From positions 1 through 64,000 of the forward strand of contig CAMPDV010000213.1 of NCBI GenBank assembly GCA_946699065.1: DNA of 64,000 bases, in the 5' to 3' direction. Shown here in pieces: positions 25,490 to 37,878 of the stretch. The number at the start of each line of letters is the position of its first letter. Within the stretch, counting starts at the first letter, position 1. This DNA is from Loxodes magnus. Lineage: Eukaryota; Ciliophora; Karyorelictea; Loxodida; Loxodidae. The translations under genes were made by a program, and so were the position numbers. Under the pieces are notes generated by a model. That model was not told the DNA's origin, searched no databases, and worked only from the letters and a program-made list of their open reading frames with translations.

Positions 25490-26086
25490 TCACCTTTATT
25501 TGGTTTTCCACGAATTAATAGTTTTTTGTTAATAAAAAGAAATTTCGATTTGTCTGGGTCAAGTCTAACATAAGTCCTCATGATTTTCAATTTTTTATTT
25601 TCTAATGGTTTCCGATAAGTCTATTCACATTCATTTCTTATTGAACTCATTAAATTCATGTTAAATATGCGGAGCTTCTCTATTTAGTTGGAGTATTTTC
25701 TTCTATCAAATTTTTATTTCAAAATTGCAGTAGATTCTCATAATTTTCCTTTAGGGAATATAAGTTATTGGGATATGCTATTCTACGTCCATTGGATCAT
25801 TCATCGAAAGCTTTGTTAGAAGTATTCTTCCCGTCAATTCTGCGAATTGATTGAATTTAGTTTCTGATTATTCTATTTTAACATTTTCTTCTTATTTATT
25901 TCCAATTTTTTTATCTTACACATTGATCATCAGAAATTCGGTTTTATTTTCTAGTTCTTATACTTGTCTTAATAAGTTAAAATTTTGTTGTTGCATGACT
26001 CTGAGTTCTTAAAGTATTTTTTAATATTCGTTTCTTGATTAAGATGAAACCTTTTAAGAAAAGACTGATGACAAGAAATTTTCCAT
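25490..26086 (-). pseudogene. LINE ORF1 copy, inverted relative to the adjacent ORF2
   Basis: Reverse-strand ATG at 26086 gives MENFLSSVFSQKVSS, then a coiled-coil-like stretch (QELRVMQQQNFNLLRQVQEL). Internal TGAs and shifts follow. ECEQTYRKPL marks the conserved YRK region, and INSWKTKQR-TGA (25490) is the standard ORF1 end. The zinc knuckle is degraded (only YC and part of the following residues remain). Its 5' end faces the ORF2 that starts at about 26335 on the other strand, so this could be the 5'-inverted part of one LINE insertion. Confidence 0.6.
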
Positions 26087-26330
26087 TTTTTCCTCTTTTT
26101 TATATAATAAAAAATATTCACTAAAAGTATCTAATTTCTATGATTTAATTTTAATTCTTTATACTATTATTTCTATTAGAATAGTAAACAAGAATAAAAA
26201 TAGAAAAAATAAATAAAGAAGATATATTTAAAATTTAGTGTTATTAAAAAAATATATGATAACTATATTTATAAGCTAAAATTATTAATTTAATTAAATT
26301 AAAAGAAAACATAAAAAATAAAATTTAATA

Positions 26331-28118
26331 TGGCTAATCCTAAAGATCAGGTAGTGTTTGCTTTATTGTCAAAGAAGAACTTGATTCGAGACAAATTGAA
26401 ATTGACTTTGGCGATTAAAATAGTCGTTTCTTAGTAATTAAAGTTAATAACATTTATTTTGCAACATATTATTTGCCAACGGAGGAAAAAACTTTATCTG
26501 TCAAAGACTAATCATATTAAAACTTAGAACATATCCTTAATGAAGTAGGAGATTAAGCCCTTATGTTATTGGGAGACTTTAATGCTCTTTTGTAAGAGTA
26601 TTGGAATAATAATTAATAAAATTAAATAAATAAAGCTTTGAAGAATATGATTTATAAATAGCTAATGATACAAGATTTGATGCTTTTAGAAGTAGGGTAA
26701 ATCATAAAACTTATTGCAACAATTATGTTATAGTCAATTATCATATCACCATTGATTAGATTACACTATTTTAAGTTTCATATAACACTTGACTTGATAC
26801 AGATCACTTTTCTATACTGTTTAACTTACTTATCTAAAATATTAATAGAAACGTACCAATTCTAACTCCTAGAATAAATTTTAAAATTAATAAACTTTAA
26901 AATTTAGAAATTAGATCTGAATATAAAGCCTTATTTGAATGATGCTTGATTAATTTTGATACAATTGATTAAAATAATATAGATTAATAATACTATTTTA
27001 TAAGACATTTACTCATTAATAATGCAGATTAAATCTTAGGATAAGTTACATAGAATAATAACTTTAATTTACTTCCAATAAATATTATTAAGAATTTTAA
27101 CGCAGTAAAATAAGCACAAATAGCTTATCAGCAAGCTTTAGAATAATAAGGAAGGGTAAACTTGATAGTTTTGAAGTTGGCTTATTAAAAGATAAAAAGT
27201 AATTACTGGAAATACAATTAAAAATAAGCCAAAAAAATAGAGAATAAATGAATGAATCTCCTACTAAAATATTTAAGTAAACAAAAAGTTTTTGAATCCA
27301 AGAAAGAGAAATAATATGTATTTGGATTCAGAAGGGTTTTCAAATTTCATATACAATTAGGAAAATAATGTTCTTAATAAGCACAAAAACATTGATGAGG
27401 AAGAAATATGAAAGTGTAATTAAAAAATTGATAATATTTATAGAAATTGTGATTTCTTATAAGAGCAGGTACCTATATATAGACAGGAGTTCGATCTATT
27501 TCATTTAAATGAAATTTAAACAATTATAAAGAAGTTAGGAAATAACAAATAAAATGGAGCTGATGGCATTAAAACAGAACTCGTTAAATATGTTAATAAA
27601 GATTTTTATTTTGTGCTTTTGAAATTTATAAATAACATGCTAAGAAATCAAAAAAATCCAAATTAACTTAAGCAAATAATAATACTTCCTATTTACAAAA
27701 AGGATCAAAAAGCGATTGAAGAAATTGGAGACCTATTGCACTTATAAACATCATCCTTAAAATATATGATAAAAAGCTTACTTAAAGATTATATGAATAT
27801 ATTGAATAATGAAAGATTATATATCCTTTACAATTAGGGATTTCTTAAGAAAAAATAAAATTTGCACTAAATATGAACCTTATAATCAATTAATTATTTG
27901 TATAAAAGATTAGGAAAGAAGAAACATTAGCTCTCTACTCTTATTGATGTTGAAAAGATGCTTGATAATATTGATAGACGTCTATTTTTTGATCATTTAA
28001 GAAGAATTAAAATACCTTTAGCACTAATAAATAATATTAAATCATTTCATAAAGATCTAGATGTTAGATTTCTATCAGATGGAAAATTATCAAGAATGTT
28101 ATAAATAAATAAATAAAT
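26331..28118 (+). pseudogene. LINE ORF2, first part: APE-type endonuclease and N-terminal reverse transcriptase
   Basis: Truncated at the start: the first recognisable residues are RSGSVCFIVKEEL, from within the endonuclease. LLGDFNALLQ (about 26.57 kb) is the endonuclease core and LDTDHFSIL (about 26.8 kb) matches the SDH motif. The RT part has NNKQNGADGIKTEL (27.54 kb), LKQIIILPIYKK, NWRPIALINIILKIYDKK (27.73 kb) and LIDVEKMLDNIDRRLFFDHL (27.94 kb). At least two frameshifts and several TGAs break it. The enzyme nicks target DNA and copies element RNA at the nick. Coding stops at 28118, where an insertion begins just before the expected G-x-x-Q-G motif. Confidence 0.85.
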
Positions 28119-28640
28119 TTGATTATAGAGCGCGTAGCACTCTCGTTGGTGCGCAGCTCTTTAAAAAAAATGTTTCATACTGACAAGAATGTTTATTACT
28201 GATAAAATTATCAGATACTGGTGGACCTTGTTCAATACTGGTATAATTATTCAGTACTGATAAAAATGTTCAATACTGATATAATTTTAGAATACTCATA
28301 ATCTTTAATACTTGCTGGAGGTCCAAGGACATGGCAGGATTATGTCTCATTGTATCACCAAAGCAGAGGACGACATGTGTCAATTATGGGTACTTAAATT
28401 CCCCACCTCTGATGAAGCTCGCAATATTATTTCTTTTTCGTTCCAGTATTAAAAATAAACGAAGCCAAGTCAAGCCAGTGTCGAAGGTCTAAGAATCTTA
28501 TTTCTCGAGGTCAAACCAAAACAGAGGAAGACATAAAGTCGATTATGGGTACTTAACTTCCCCAACCTCTGATGAAGATGACCTTGTTGTTCACCTTCGA
28601 ACAACTATGGCGGTATTAAAAATTAATATATATAATATAA
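28119..28640 (+). mobile_element. Structured insertion inside LINE ORF2
   Basis: Interrupts ORF2 between LSRML and GAFQRSSHGP. It opens with the hairpin motif shared with 1741-1786, then has short repeats of AATACTGATA type (28.17-28.30 kb), then two related units of about 150 bases, each ending in RGTATTAAAAATWAA. Each unit keeps CAGAGG paired with CCTCTG (28364-28369/28406-28411 and 28522-28527/28566-28571), enclosing a GAC...GTC hairpin and a GGG...CCC hairpin. Unit 2 ends with a GTTGTTC/GAACAAC hairpin (28586-28605). No clear target-site duplication. Probably a SINE-like element or an inserted structured RNA. Confidence 0.55.
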
Positions 28641-30311
28641 CAATGGTGCATTCTAAAGAAGTTCACATGGACCAGTACTTGCTATAATTTTCTATGATAT
28701 TGTTATTAGATACCTTGAAAATTATCAGAAATAACTTATATTTAAAATTTTGAACCGTTATTTTGTAACTAAAGCATGGGCTGAAGATTTGTTATTGATT
28801 TAAAATGAAGATAATATGAATTCTTTAATAAAAGCTGTTTGAAAATTGTTTAGTTGAGTAAAACTATCAATTAATACAGAAAAATGTGAATATATATGTT
28901 TTCTTAAGAAGAATTAAAAATAGAATGATTAGATTTTAATATTACTTTGAATAATAACATTATCAAAAAGTAAAAAATGTTACATATTTAGGATATAATT
29001 TTAATGAACTATAAAATTATAAAATTCATTTTTTATGAAATTTGCCGAAAGTATAGGGAAATGTGTGAATGGAACTTTGCTATAACTTGCAAAATATAGA
29101 AATATTTCACCATAAAATTTTAAATAAATCTTTCAATCTTTTATATTATCGAAAATTGAATATGGGTCGGAAATAATACCATGATCTATTCTAAAAGGAA
29201 TAAAGAAAATCAAAAAAGATATAAATATTAGTCAGAGAAAAATATCAAGATATGCATTTAAGAGTCCTAGATCCTCTTATAACGAATTTTGCTTCATAGA
29301 TTTGAATTGACTTCCATTTGAATATTATATATCATGAGATACTTTAAATTTTATCTCAAATTACTAGAAGAGAAAGAAACAAATCCTAAGTCTGATATAG
29401 CTTTTCTCTATAATAAAACAAAAAACAGTAATCTTAATTATTTTAAAAAATTATAGAAACTTTCCCTGCATTTTTAATTTGATTATTTGGATGTTAAAGA
29501 AAGCAAAGAATTCCTACGATTAGTTTAAAATAAAATAAGACAAAAATTTTATTTAGATTCAATAATAAGAATGAACTTAATGCCTACAGCATACTTATAT
29601 GTAAATGAAATTGACAATAACACCTCATAATTCCCAATCTACACTTGCTCTAATCTTAACAAACATATGGTAAGAGAAATTGTATCGATTTATAAGCTTA
29701 TAACATTTTCCTATAACTTCTAATATGATTTGCTGTAAAGATATTATAACATTTAAAGCTTTGAAACATGTTCTTGCGGAGACCTTGGTACTTTTAGACA
29801 TATTCCAACATGTGAGGTCTTGAAAGAGTTAATTGAAGAATTTAAAGACTTTAAAAATTATAATTTATTAAATCTCTTAACCTATAACCAAAAATATTTA
29901 AATAAGAACTTTATAAGTATTTAGTAGCTCAAGAAAATTGACCTTAGAATCAAGATTTTTCATAAAAACTGCTCAGAAAAAGAAATGAAATCATTTAGTA
30001 AAAAGATTAATTTGAAAAAGAACTTCTATTTAAAAAAAGGGAAATTAAATAAACACATTAACTGTAAAAAAAGATTTGGAATTAAATTTAATACAAGAGT
30101 AGAAAAGTTGAGAAAGAGTTCCAAAATTCAAACTTTTTTATTACTATAAATAATATAGTATAGACATTTTTAGTAAATTAAAATTTAAATAAGAATTATT
30201 AATATGAAAGAGAAATTTAGTCTTTTAAATGTAAAGAAAGAGCAGAAAAAATACTCAGATTAGCTCTCGAAAGGATTTAAGAATAGGAAAAATTACTTAA
30301 AAAATTCCTGA
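28641..30311 (+). pseudogene. LINE ORF2, second part: RT catalytic motif to C-terminal zinc motif
   Basis: Resumes with GAFQRSSHGPVLAIIF (the G-x-x-Q-G region), then KAWAEDLLLI, the counterpart of the Y/F-A-D-D active site, carrying Glu where the first Asp is usual. LSINTEKCEY and SKIEYGSEI follow. After one shift near 29.33 kb the frame is open for about 330 codons to TGA 30309-30311. It includes CSCGDLGTFRHIPTC (29769-29813), the C-x-C...H...C motif typical of LINE C-termini, and a basic tail. Several TGAs sit where relatives have Trp, for example before LPFEYYI. The Glu in the active site and the insertion mean it is inactive. Confidence 0.85.
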
Positions 30312-32698
30312 CATTGGAACAGATATCAAATAGAAAAAGTTAAAGGATTTTAAAAAAAATGTTAGTAGATAATTATCTGATCTATTCTATCAGCTTGTCT
30401 CCATTTATTTGGTTAAAAATCCTACTAGGCTTAGGTAGGCAGTGTAGCATTTCATTATCGCCCCATCTTTTAATTTTCTGCTTGTAGAGATCATAGATAT
30501 TCTTTTTCCAAGGATTAAAATTTGAATTATATAATTTTTTTATAGATCTACCGCTTTATGTTGGATATATTCTTAATAAAATTTTATAAATATCTTTTTT
30601 TTTCTCAAAATGCTTTTATTTAGTTACATTATTTCATCAGCGCCGTTTACTGTACACGTAACATTTTATTCTTCTTTTGAACTCTTATTCCCATTCCTTT
30701 ATTTAACTTGAATTTTCTGACTATTTTAAAGTTATTTTTACTGTTTATTTTAAATTGAGGCTTCATTTTAAATTTAAATAAGATTTGATTGGTTCTTGAA
30801 AAAAAGAAAATGGCGTTACCTGAATTTATTTAAGATTATAAATAAAATATAATTAAACAATTTTGAAACATCTGCCTAAATTTTGAATTACTATAAGTAT
30901 TTATTTTTTCTAATAAGCATTAGTTCTAAAGAAGCTTAAAATATTTCTAATTAAATTTTAACTAATTAATTAACTTTTTGTTTGGATGCGTTTAGTTATT
31001 GCTATTTACTTTATAAGTAGGATATTAATAGTTATATTTGTAAGTGATAATTCAGATTAATTATAGATGGTTCTGAAGCATTTTCTTTCTAATTTTATAA
31101 AATGTTTACATTTGGATTATTTTAGCGATTATTTAATATTTGTATAATTATTTAATTTGTAATAAACATCCATAATAGGGTGATTATAAAAATAAAATGA
31201 AGCATTCGTTTTAAAGTATACATATAATTTTCTTATTTGATTAATACTGAATTTAGTTGAAAAAATCTATAGATTTGATAAAAATAGATAGTTAAGTAGC
31301 ATTAATGTATATAAAAGGATTATAATTAAATAAATACCTAATAAAATTTAGCTAGTAAATATTTATTGATTTATATGAAAGTTTTTAGTGATATTCATCT
31401 GTATATTATGCTATTACGCTATTTAATTACTTAATCCATTTTACTTTTTAATCTGTTTTATTTAAAGTAGGAAAAGTAAAAATATTGAAATATTATTAAT
31501 TATCTTACTTTTGTAAGTTAATATTCTCTATAATAGTAAATAAGGTTTAAAATTTAAAGAGACTAAAATTTTAAATTTTACTGTCATAGAATATTTAAGA
31601 AGTGATGTCATAAAATCTTTAAAAGTTCAAATTTATAAACATTTACATAAATTTAGATTTATTTAAAGAAAAACACTAAGCTGAAGTAAATGTTTAGATA
31701 TATTTATGAACTACACCCAAATCTAAATAATTTTTAATATTGAATTGGCTTAGTCAAATATCTTATTTCATTAAATGAGAATAAATTATATAAACTGTTG
31801 TAGATTGAAAATAATTTAGGTATTTTAGATAAGTATAAAATATTATATACTTATTTTAAATTAATTAAATCAAAATTAGTTATATTTTAGACACTAATTT
31901 ATATTCTACATTTAAAATTATTAAACATTTACAAAATCTCTAAATTATAGGAATTTTAATTTGTAAAATCATCATTAAAAATTATAAACAGATAGTTAAT
32001 GGAGATTAGGTTACGTATGTTAAAAATAAACAATTTATATTTTTTAAATTTATTTAAAAATTAGAGAACTTTAAAATCATCATTAAAGGAAATAAAATTG
32101 CAAAGCAAAATAAATAATAGAACAAATTATTTAAATCTTTAATTTAAATAAGTGAAAAGCCTTAATTTAAATTTATAAAAATAAGACTTCAAATTTATTT
32201 ATAACGGATAATTAAGTATAATTTTTACAATACTAGATATACTTATAAATAAGTAATTATAATATTCAAATTTAAGTAAAATAGAATTTAAATAAATTCT
32301 ATACAAAGATATTTAAATAAAAATTGCTTTTATTCAATATTTTTTATATTTGCAGCTTTATAAAAAATTAGTTATAATAATAGTCTAGAGACTAATTTAT
32401 TTAATTATTAAACTTAAGCTTTATAACCATTATTGCTTTTAATATCTATTTACTAAAATCATTTATAGATTACTCTATTAATTTTAAAAAGTTTAAAATT
32501 ATATAAATTAAAGACTATTGTATATTGGAGAAATATTTTAGACTAAAAGCTAATTTTTAGTAAAATAAATACAAATTTAATAATTTAAAATTATGCGATT
32601 GTAACAAGATTTACTTTCTATTTTTCATATAATTGATAATATAATTGATAATATAATATAATATACTATTATTATAATATACTTAAAAATTTAAGTTT
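30312..32698. other. AT-rich region downstream of the LINE
   Basis: The first 230 bases are less AT-rich and open in another frame (LFYQLVSIYLVKNP) and could be LINE 3' sequence. The rest is very AT-rich with nothing recognised. TCAGCGCCGTTTACTGTACA near 30.64 kb is a short GC-richer patch. Confidence 0.4.
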
Positions 32699-33430
32699 AG
32701 CTTTCTTTGGGCTTTCAACCAGATACCTGATATAATTTTTTTTAAGTGGAAAGCCTTTTTTTATATGAGTTAGGTTACTGCTCATAATTTTCTTCATTTC
32801 TTAATTAAATTTTTTATTTAAAAACTCTATTTTCAGTTATTCAGAGTTTTTTCATCATCTATCATGTTCTTAATTATTCTTTTAACAAAAAAAGTTATTT
32901 TCAGGAACAGCATTGCCGTAAAACATGATTAATTAAATAGCAGTATCAGCAGTTTTTGGTATATTTTTCTGGATTTGTTTCATAAAACACTTTCATTCCA
33001 ATTTGTCTGTTCTCTTTTGTAAATTAATATCATTTTTTCCTTCTAGTTTCTACTTAATCGATTAATTTAATTAAGTCTCTTTTTATAATCACGTCTTTTT
33101 AATTGAAAACTATCAGTTGTGATTGCTCATAAAGAGACTGTTCTGAAACTAAGTTATTTTAGATTAGCTGACGACTTAGTATTAATAAATCATTATTTTA
33201 GTCGTCAATATGTTCACTAATTCTCTGATTTTTTACTCTTAATTGTAATTATTTTTTCATATTTAGATTAGTTTTTGTATTCAGTCTAGTAAATTTTAGA
33301 ATTTTTTGGTCAATTTAATTTTAAGATTTCCCTATCTCTTAGGTTCCTATACCTTCTGTTGAGATCTTGATTCCTCATATTTCTATTGGTTTTTGTCCAT
33401 TTCTTGAATCGTTTTTCCTCTTAAGTTTCT
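32699..33430 (-). pseudogene. LINE ORF1 remnant
   Basis: Reverse-strand MDKNQQKYEESRSQQKVQEP near 33.40 kb begins a Gln/Lys-rich, probably coiled-coil stretch like other ORF1 N-termini. At 32725-32700 a WLKAQRK stretch resembles the conserved ORF1 end. Multiple TGAs and shifts between. Confidence 0.4.
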
Positions 33431-36119
33431 AAGTAAATTCTTAAAGAGATAATTAGATTAGGTATTTTTTCATAAGATGGTAATATTTAAATATTGTTTT
33501 ATTAAAGATAATTTAAATAAAAAATAGGATTGTTTAAAATACAAATGTATAAAAATTGGAGATCTTTAGAAGAAAGGGTGAAGTATATTCTTAATAAAAG
33601 TAATATAAACTTAATATAAAAGAAATAAATAATTAAATATTATATAAATTTAACTATAGTAAAAGAAATTACTATTTTTAGTTATATAATCAATATAATA
33701 TTATTTTTTAAACTCTGCTTTTGAACAAGTTATTTTATAGATTTGAAGGAATTATATAAAATTATGATTGATTCTTATTAAATCAGAATTCGATTAATTA
33801 AAAATGGATAAAATAAAAGAAAGTGGTAATACTAAGCAAACTGATTATGTTAAGTATAATATTTATTTTTCAGAAATTGTTTTAAAATATGTTTCTTGAA
33901 TATTTTAAGTATCTTAATTTAGATTTGAAACTCTTTACAATATGATGATATTAAAAATTTAGAAAGATTTCTCAAGCATCCGAAATAGGAAGAAGGTTAA
34001 TAGGACACAAAACAAATAAAAATAAATTAGTATTTATAGTAGTAATTAATTTTAAACGAAAGGGATTTTAGCCCATAAATATTTAATAAACTAAAGATTT
34101 TCACTTCAAAATAATAGACTATAAAGCAAATTAGAGACTAATAAAAAATGTACATTTGATCTCGTGATTAATAATAAAATAATATAAATTATTTTAAATT
34201 AATATTAAATATTTAAAGTTTATTTAATATCAAACTATTACAAAATCTTATTCTTTTCCATCATTCTATCTTCAAACTTTTGCTTTTTTACATTATTTAA
34301 ATTAACAACATTTATTTTATAAATTTTCAACTTTAGTCAAAATTGTCATAAGAACTAAAATAATTAAAATAGAAATATTAAAAATAGACACTACAGAATA
34401 TAGTCTAAAAATTAAAAGTTTATTTTCCATATATAGATAAAACTATTAGTAAGATATAAGCTAGATTAGCTAATATATAAATCAAAATACTCAAATATTT
34501 TTAATTTTACTTTTCTTATTTCTAATAGTAAATATAATAAATACAGAAAAAGCAGATATTATAATAAAGAATTATTTAAACAACTAATCAATAATAAGAA
34601 TATAGAAGCATTACCAAAATATATTCTAATCAAATATAAATAACAGATATATATGTTTAAAGCTATATTATTATAAAACATTCTGAAATCATTTATAACT
34701 TTATTTAAATAAACCATTTTTCATTATTTTTTAAACATTTAACCAACATATTAGTCTATAGGAAGAACCTCTAATTTCAAGATTTAATTAACCTAAAAAG
34801 AGTAAAGCACTGGGTACATTTAATAAGCTAATATTAAAAAAAAGGATGGTTGATTATTAAATCCTAAGGAGTCCTTTAGTTTAGGAAAATACAGATACAA
34901 GGTTTGGTAGTTTTCAAGTCTTATCTTAAATCTTGTAGCTTAATTCAAATTTAACTTAACGCTTCGAATTATCACCTTAAAATTAAAGTTGTACGATTTA
35001 TTTATCCCAGACTTTTCGATCCTCGCAATCATTTTACCCGAACACATTTCACACTATTAACTTCATCATATTGCTGAACTAAGTTAGCTAAGTTCTTTTT
35101 ACTAGACTAACTATGTTACTATGTTTTTAATCTCTCTTTAGAAAACATAAATTAGGTTATAAAATGGTATAAAGTTTTTCTATAAGATAATGAAATGACG
35201 ATAATAAGAGCCTAATGATTTGATATGATGATTATAATTGGAATATAATGTGGTAATAATGATAATTTAGTTAAGAATAAATCTAAACTTAATAGATGAT
35301 AAATAATTAATAAATTATAAATACTATCAGAATACTTTAAAATAATTGTATTTAGATATTAATAATTTATAGTTAATACTCATAAATTAGACTTTTATTG
35401 CTTTTAATTGATAGAATTATTTTAGCTTTTTGAATCTACTTATTAGATAATCTAAAATTATAGTTATATGTAGAAAATGCTTAACTTTTTAGAAAATGAT
35501 ATACTTTTATACATCAAAATAAATATAATTAATTTAAAGAAGAAAATATACAAGATTAGTACTATAAATATCAAGAATTTCTTAATATTTATTATTTCTT
35601 ATTATACTTAAAATTAAATTAAAACTCTTATTATTTAAAACTACTGACTAAATCATAAAGCTACAATTATATTAACTAAAAACTATCCAAACTAAAATTT
35701 AGAACTTCTGTTAAGAACATCAAATAGTATTCTAATTAATATCTTCTAAACATCATTAAATTATATGTAATACCTGCTTAATAACTAATCACAATCATGA
35801 GTTTTACCTAATTTAGAAAAAAATAACTACCTTACAGAAGGAAAATAAGATCAAGACTCAATAATTATGTTTCTTCCATAAGTACATTTCCCATGTTTTT
35901 CCTACAATTAATTACTTACTTTTTCTGTTCTATCTACCAAATGTCTGCTAAATTGATCGAATTTGCTAGCAAAATTACTGATATCCTCATTATTTTCTTT
36001 TTCCTTTCTGTTGCTCCTTTGTTCAAGATCCTAGGTATTAAAAAGTAATGAGGTTTTGAATGTACTATCAAAATCTTAAGGCTAATTATCTGACACATTT
36101 TCAAAGCATTTAATACTCT
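33431..36119. other. AT-rich region; weak coding stretch at 34.8-35.2 kb
   Basis: Mostly featureless. At 34.8-35.1 kb the composition is less AT-rich and two plus-strand frames stay open for roughly 90-130 codons, for example GWLIIKSQGVLQF then VVRFIYPRLFDPRNHF. Neither is recognised. Confidence 0.3.
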
Positions 36120-36352
36120 TTTTTCTCTTATAACTCTTCTTAATTAACCAAAGTACTTTACTTAAGACAGAGAAAGCTTTTCTAGATTAGCTGAAGGAAC
36201 AGTAAGAATCTCGATAGGTAGGGATTATTCTAAAGGACTAAGGGTATCTAAAGTCTCAAAGATTATTGGAGAGTTACTAATGCTCATTTAGAACGTGAAT
36301 ATCAAAGAGAGTGATACTAGAGTTATCATAACCCTTGAGTATCGAAATACAT
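36120..36352 (+). pseudogene. Unrecognised coding fragment
   Basis: Open stretch under the ciliate code with protein-like content: ESFSRLAEGTVRISIG then KGLRVSKVSKIIGELLM and RVIITLEYRNTY, ended by TGA. GC content is above its surroundings. It lies upstream of the integrase-like stretch and may belong to the same lost element. Confidence 0.35.
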
Positions 36353-36729
36353 ACTGACTAGTAATTAGAAATAGTTAATCAACGTTAAAAGGAATTTAGG
36401 AGGTTGATTAAGCTATAAGTTTCTGATGGGATTTAAAAATTAGAAATTAGAGTCCAGTAAGTAGAATATCTAACTACTGATTCTTAGAACCTAAAATTTA
36501 TAAGATAAAGATCCAAATATTAGAGGTTCAAGTTTAATACTTTGGAACTGTAATTTTTGACCTAGAGAAAAAGATAAATTTCTATCATAGAGGATAAGTG
36601 GATTTTATCTTTATTAGTTACTTAATTATTTATACTATTTATTATAAGCTTAGGATATTTAATATTTCAAATCATTTTATGTCTTACTATTACTTAAACT
36701 AAAACTATACCATTACGATTCTATGAGAG
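36353..36729. other. No recognised feature
   Basis: AT-rich with scattered open sequence; probably degraded coding DNA linking the fragments on either side. Confidence 0.3.
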
Positions 36730-37015
36730 AAGCTACTTTATATGCTAATTACCTTATTTAAGAAAGCTCTATGAAGAAGGATAAGAATATTTGCGAATGA
36801 GATATAAGCCTATTAATTATAAGTGGAGAGAGGAATACGAAATTGTCTATGTAATGGAAGAAAAGCGTTTTAAAGTCATTAGAGTAACTAGATGATACTA
36901 TCTAATAATTCTAGATCAAAGGAGTAATACATATAGATAAAAAACTTAGTAACATACTCAGATGAAACCATATTGGAAGTCATATTCAGTTAGTTATTTA
37001 TATTGGAATTAAGCA
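36730..37015 (+). pseudogene. Possible integrase C-terminal fragment
   Basis: Plus-strand frame with one TGA: LPYLRKLYEEGQEYL, then YKPINYKWREEYEIVYVMEE, then QQHTQMKPYW. The last motif and the preceding basic, beta-rich stretch resemble the C-terminal region of Ty3/gypsy- or Maverick-type integrases, which often ends in H-x-x-x-L/M-K-P-Y. The catalytic core (D, D, E) was not found nearby. The assignment is tentative. Confidence 0.3.
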
Positions 37016-37097
37016 AAAAAAAGCAATTTTATCTTTAAATTATTTTTTAATATCGTTGAACAATAGCATAACATAACATAATTTATTAAAGTGACTT

Positions 37098-37878
37098 CAC
37101 CTTTATTTGGTTTGCCATTAATTAGTTTATAAATTTTAAGATGTAAATGAATCGTTCAGGTCTTCTTCAGAGCTTGCTTCTTCTATTGCATTTCGTGTTG
37201 TACAGATTTAGCCTTTCTTGATCTTAGGAATTTTCTTCAATCTCAATTAAGTCCCAACATCTTCCTCGTCCTTTTTTTTTGAGCATTTACTATATCCAAT
37301 AGTAATTAATCTCCACCGTATAATTTTTTCTTGTAAAGTCTTCCTTCTGGAGAACAGCATAATTTTTTCATATTATTTCATATCTTTCAATTATTAGATT
37401 CTTGCTTCTTCTGAAAATATCATCATCTTCTAAAGATGTGTCCAATTTTTTAGCAATAAAAACATCTTGTTTTACAATATTTCGAGTTATGTCCTATTTT
37501 TACGCATTTTTGGAATTTTAAAAAATTGACAATTTTTTTCCGATCCGAAAAAGAATTTAAATCTGTTCTTCTATTACCATAGGATCATTATTAAGATTAG
37601 AATTGTATGATTTATTAATTTCTACTATTTTTTGCTCCGTTTTTTCCAGTTTTTTATTACCTTGCAACATCAAGGTTTTAGTGCCGATTTCCGTTTTTAG
37701 CATTAATTTTCATTTTATAATTATTACACAGTAAAAGTTAGAGAATATAATCGTTAAATCAAGTCTAGAAGTGATTGTTGCATTTTTTGTTTTTCTCTTC
37801 TAGGGAGTATATTTCGATTAGAGAGTTTTATTTTTCGATTTCCCGCTAGTTTTTGGTCGATTATTTCTTAGGAGCCAT
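37098..37878 (-). pseudogene. LINE ORF1 (zinc knuckle) pseudogene
   Basis: Reverse-strand ATG 37878: MAPKKQSTKNQREIEK. An internal TGA appears after about 45 codons. The zinc knuckle near 37464-37423 reads CFYC-QKIG-H-IFRR-TGA, so the final Cys codon is lost. TRNAIEEASSEEDLNDSF and TNQWQTKQR-TGA (37098) form the C-terminus. Length is not a multiple of three. Best guide to the family's N-terminus together with the 18.4 kb copy. Confidence 0.65.

Noticed and set aside
25490-25530. Alternative reading GKPNKGDSALIN for the conserved ORF1 end
   Set aside because: The frame ending WKTKQR-TGA is kept in more copies and joins better to upstream residues; the other is a shifted reading of the same bases.
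28406-28605. CTGATGA followed by a hairpin and CGAA, suggesting a hammerhead ribozyme
   Set aside because: Stem II does not pair in the required register and the first unit lacks the second core half; the GTTGTTC/GAACAAC hairpin overlaps the supposed core.
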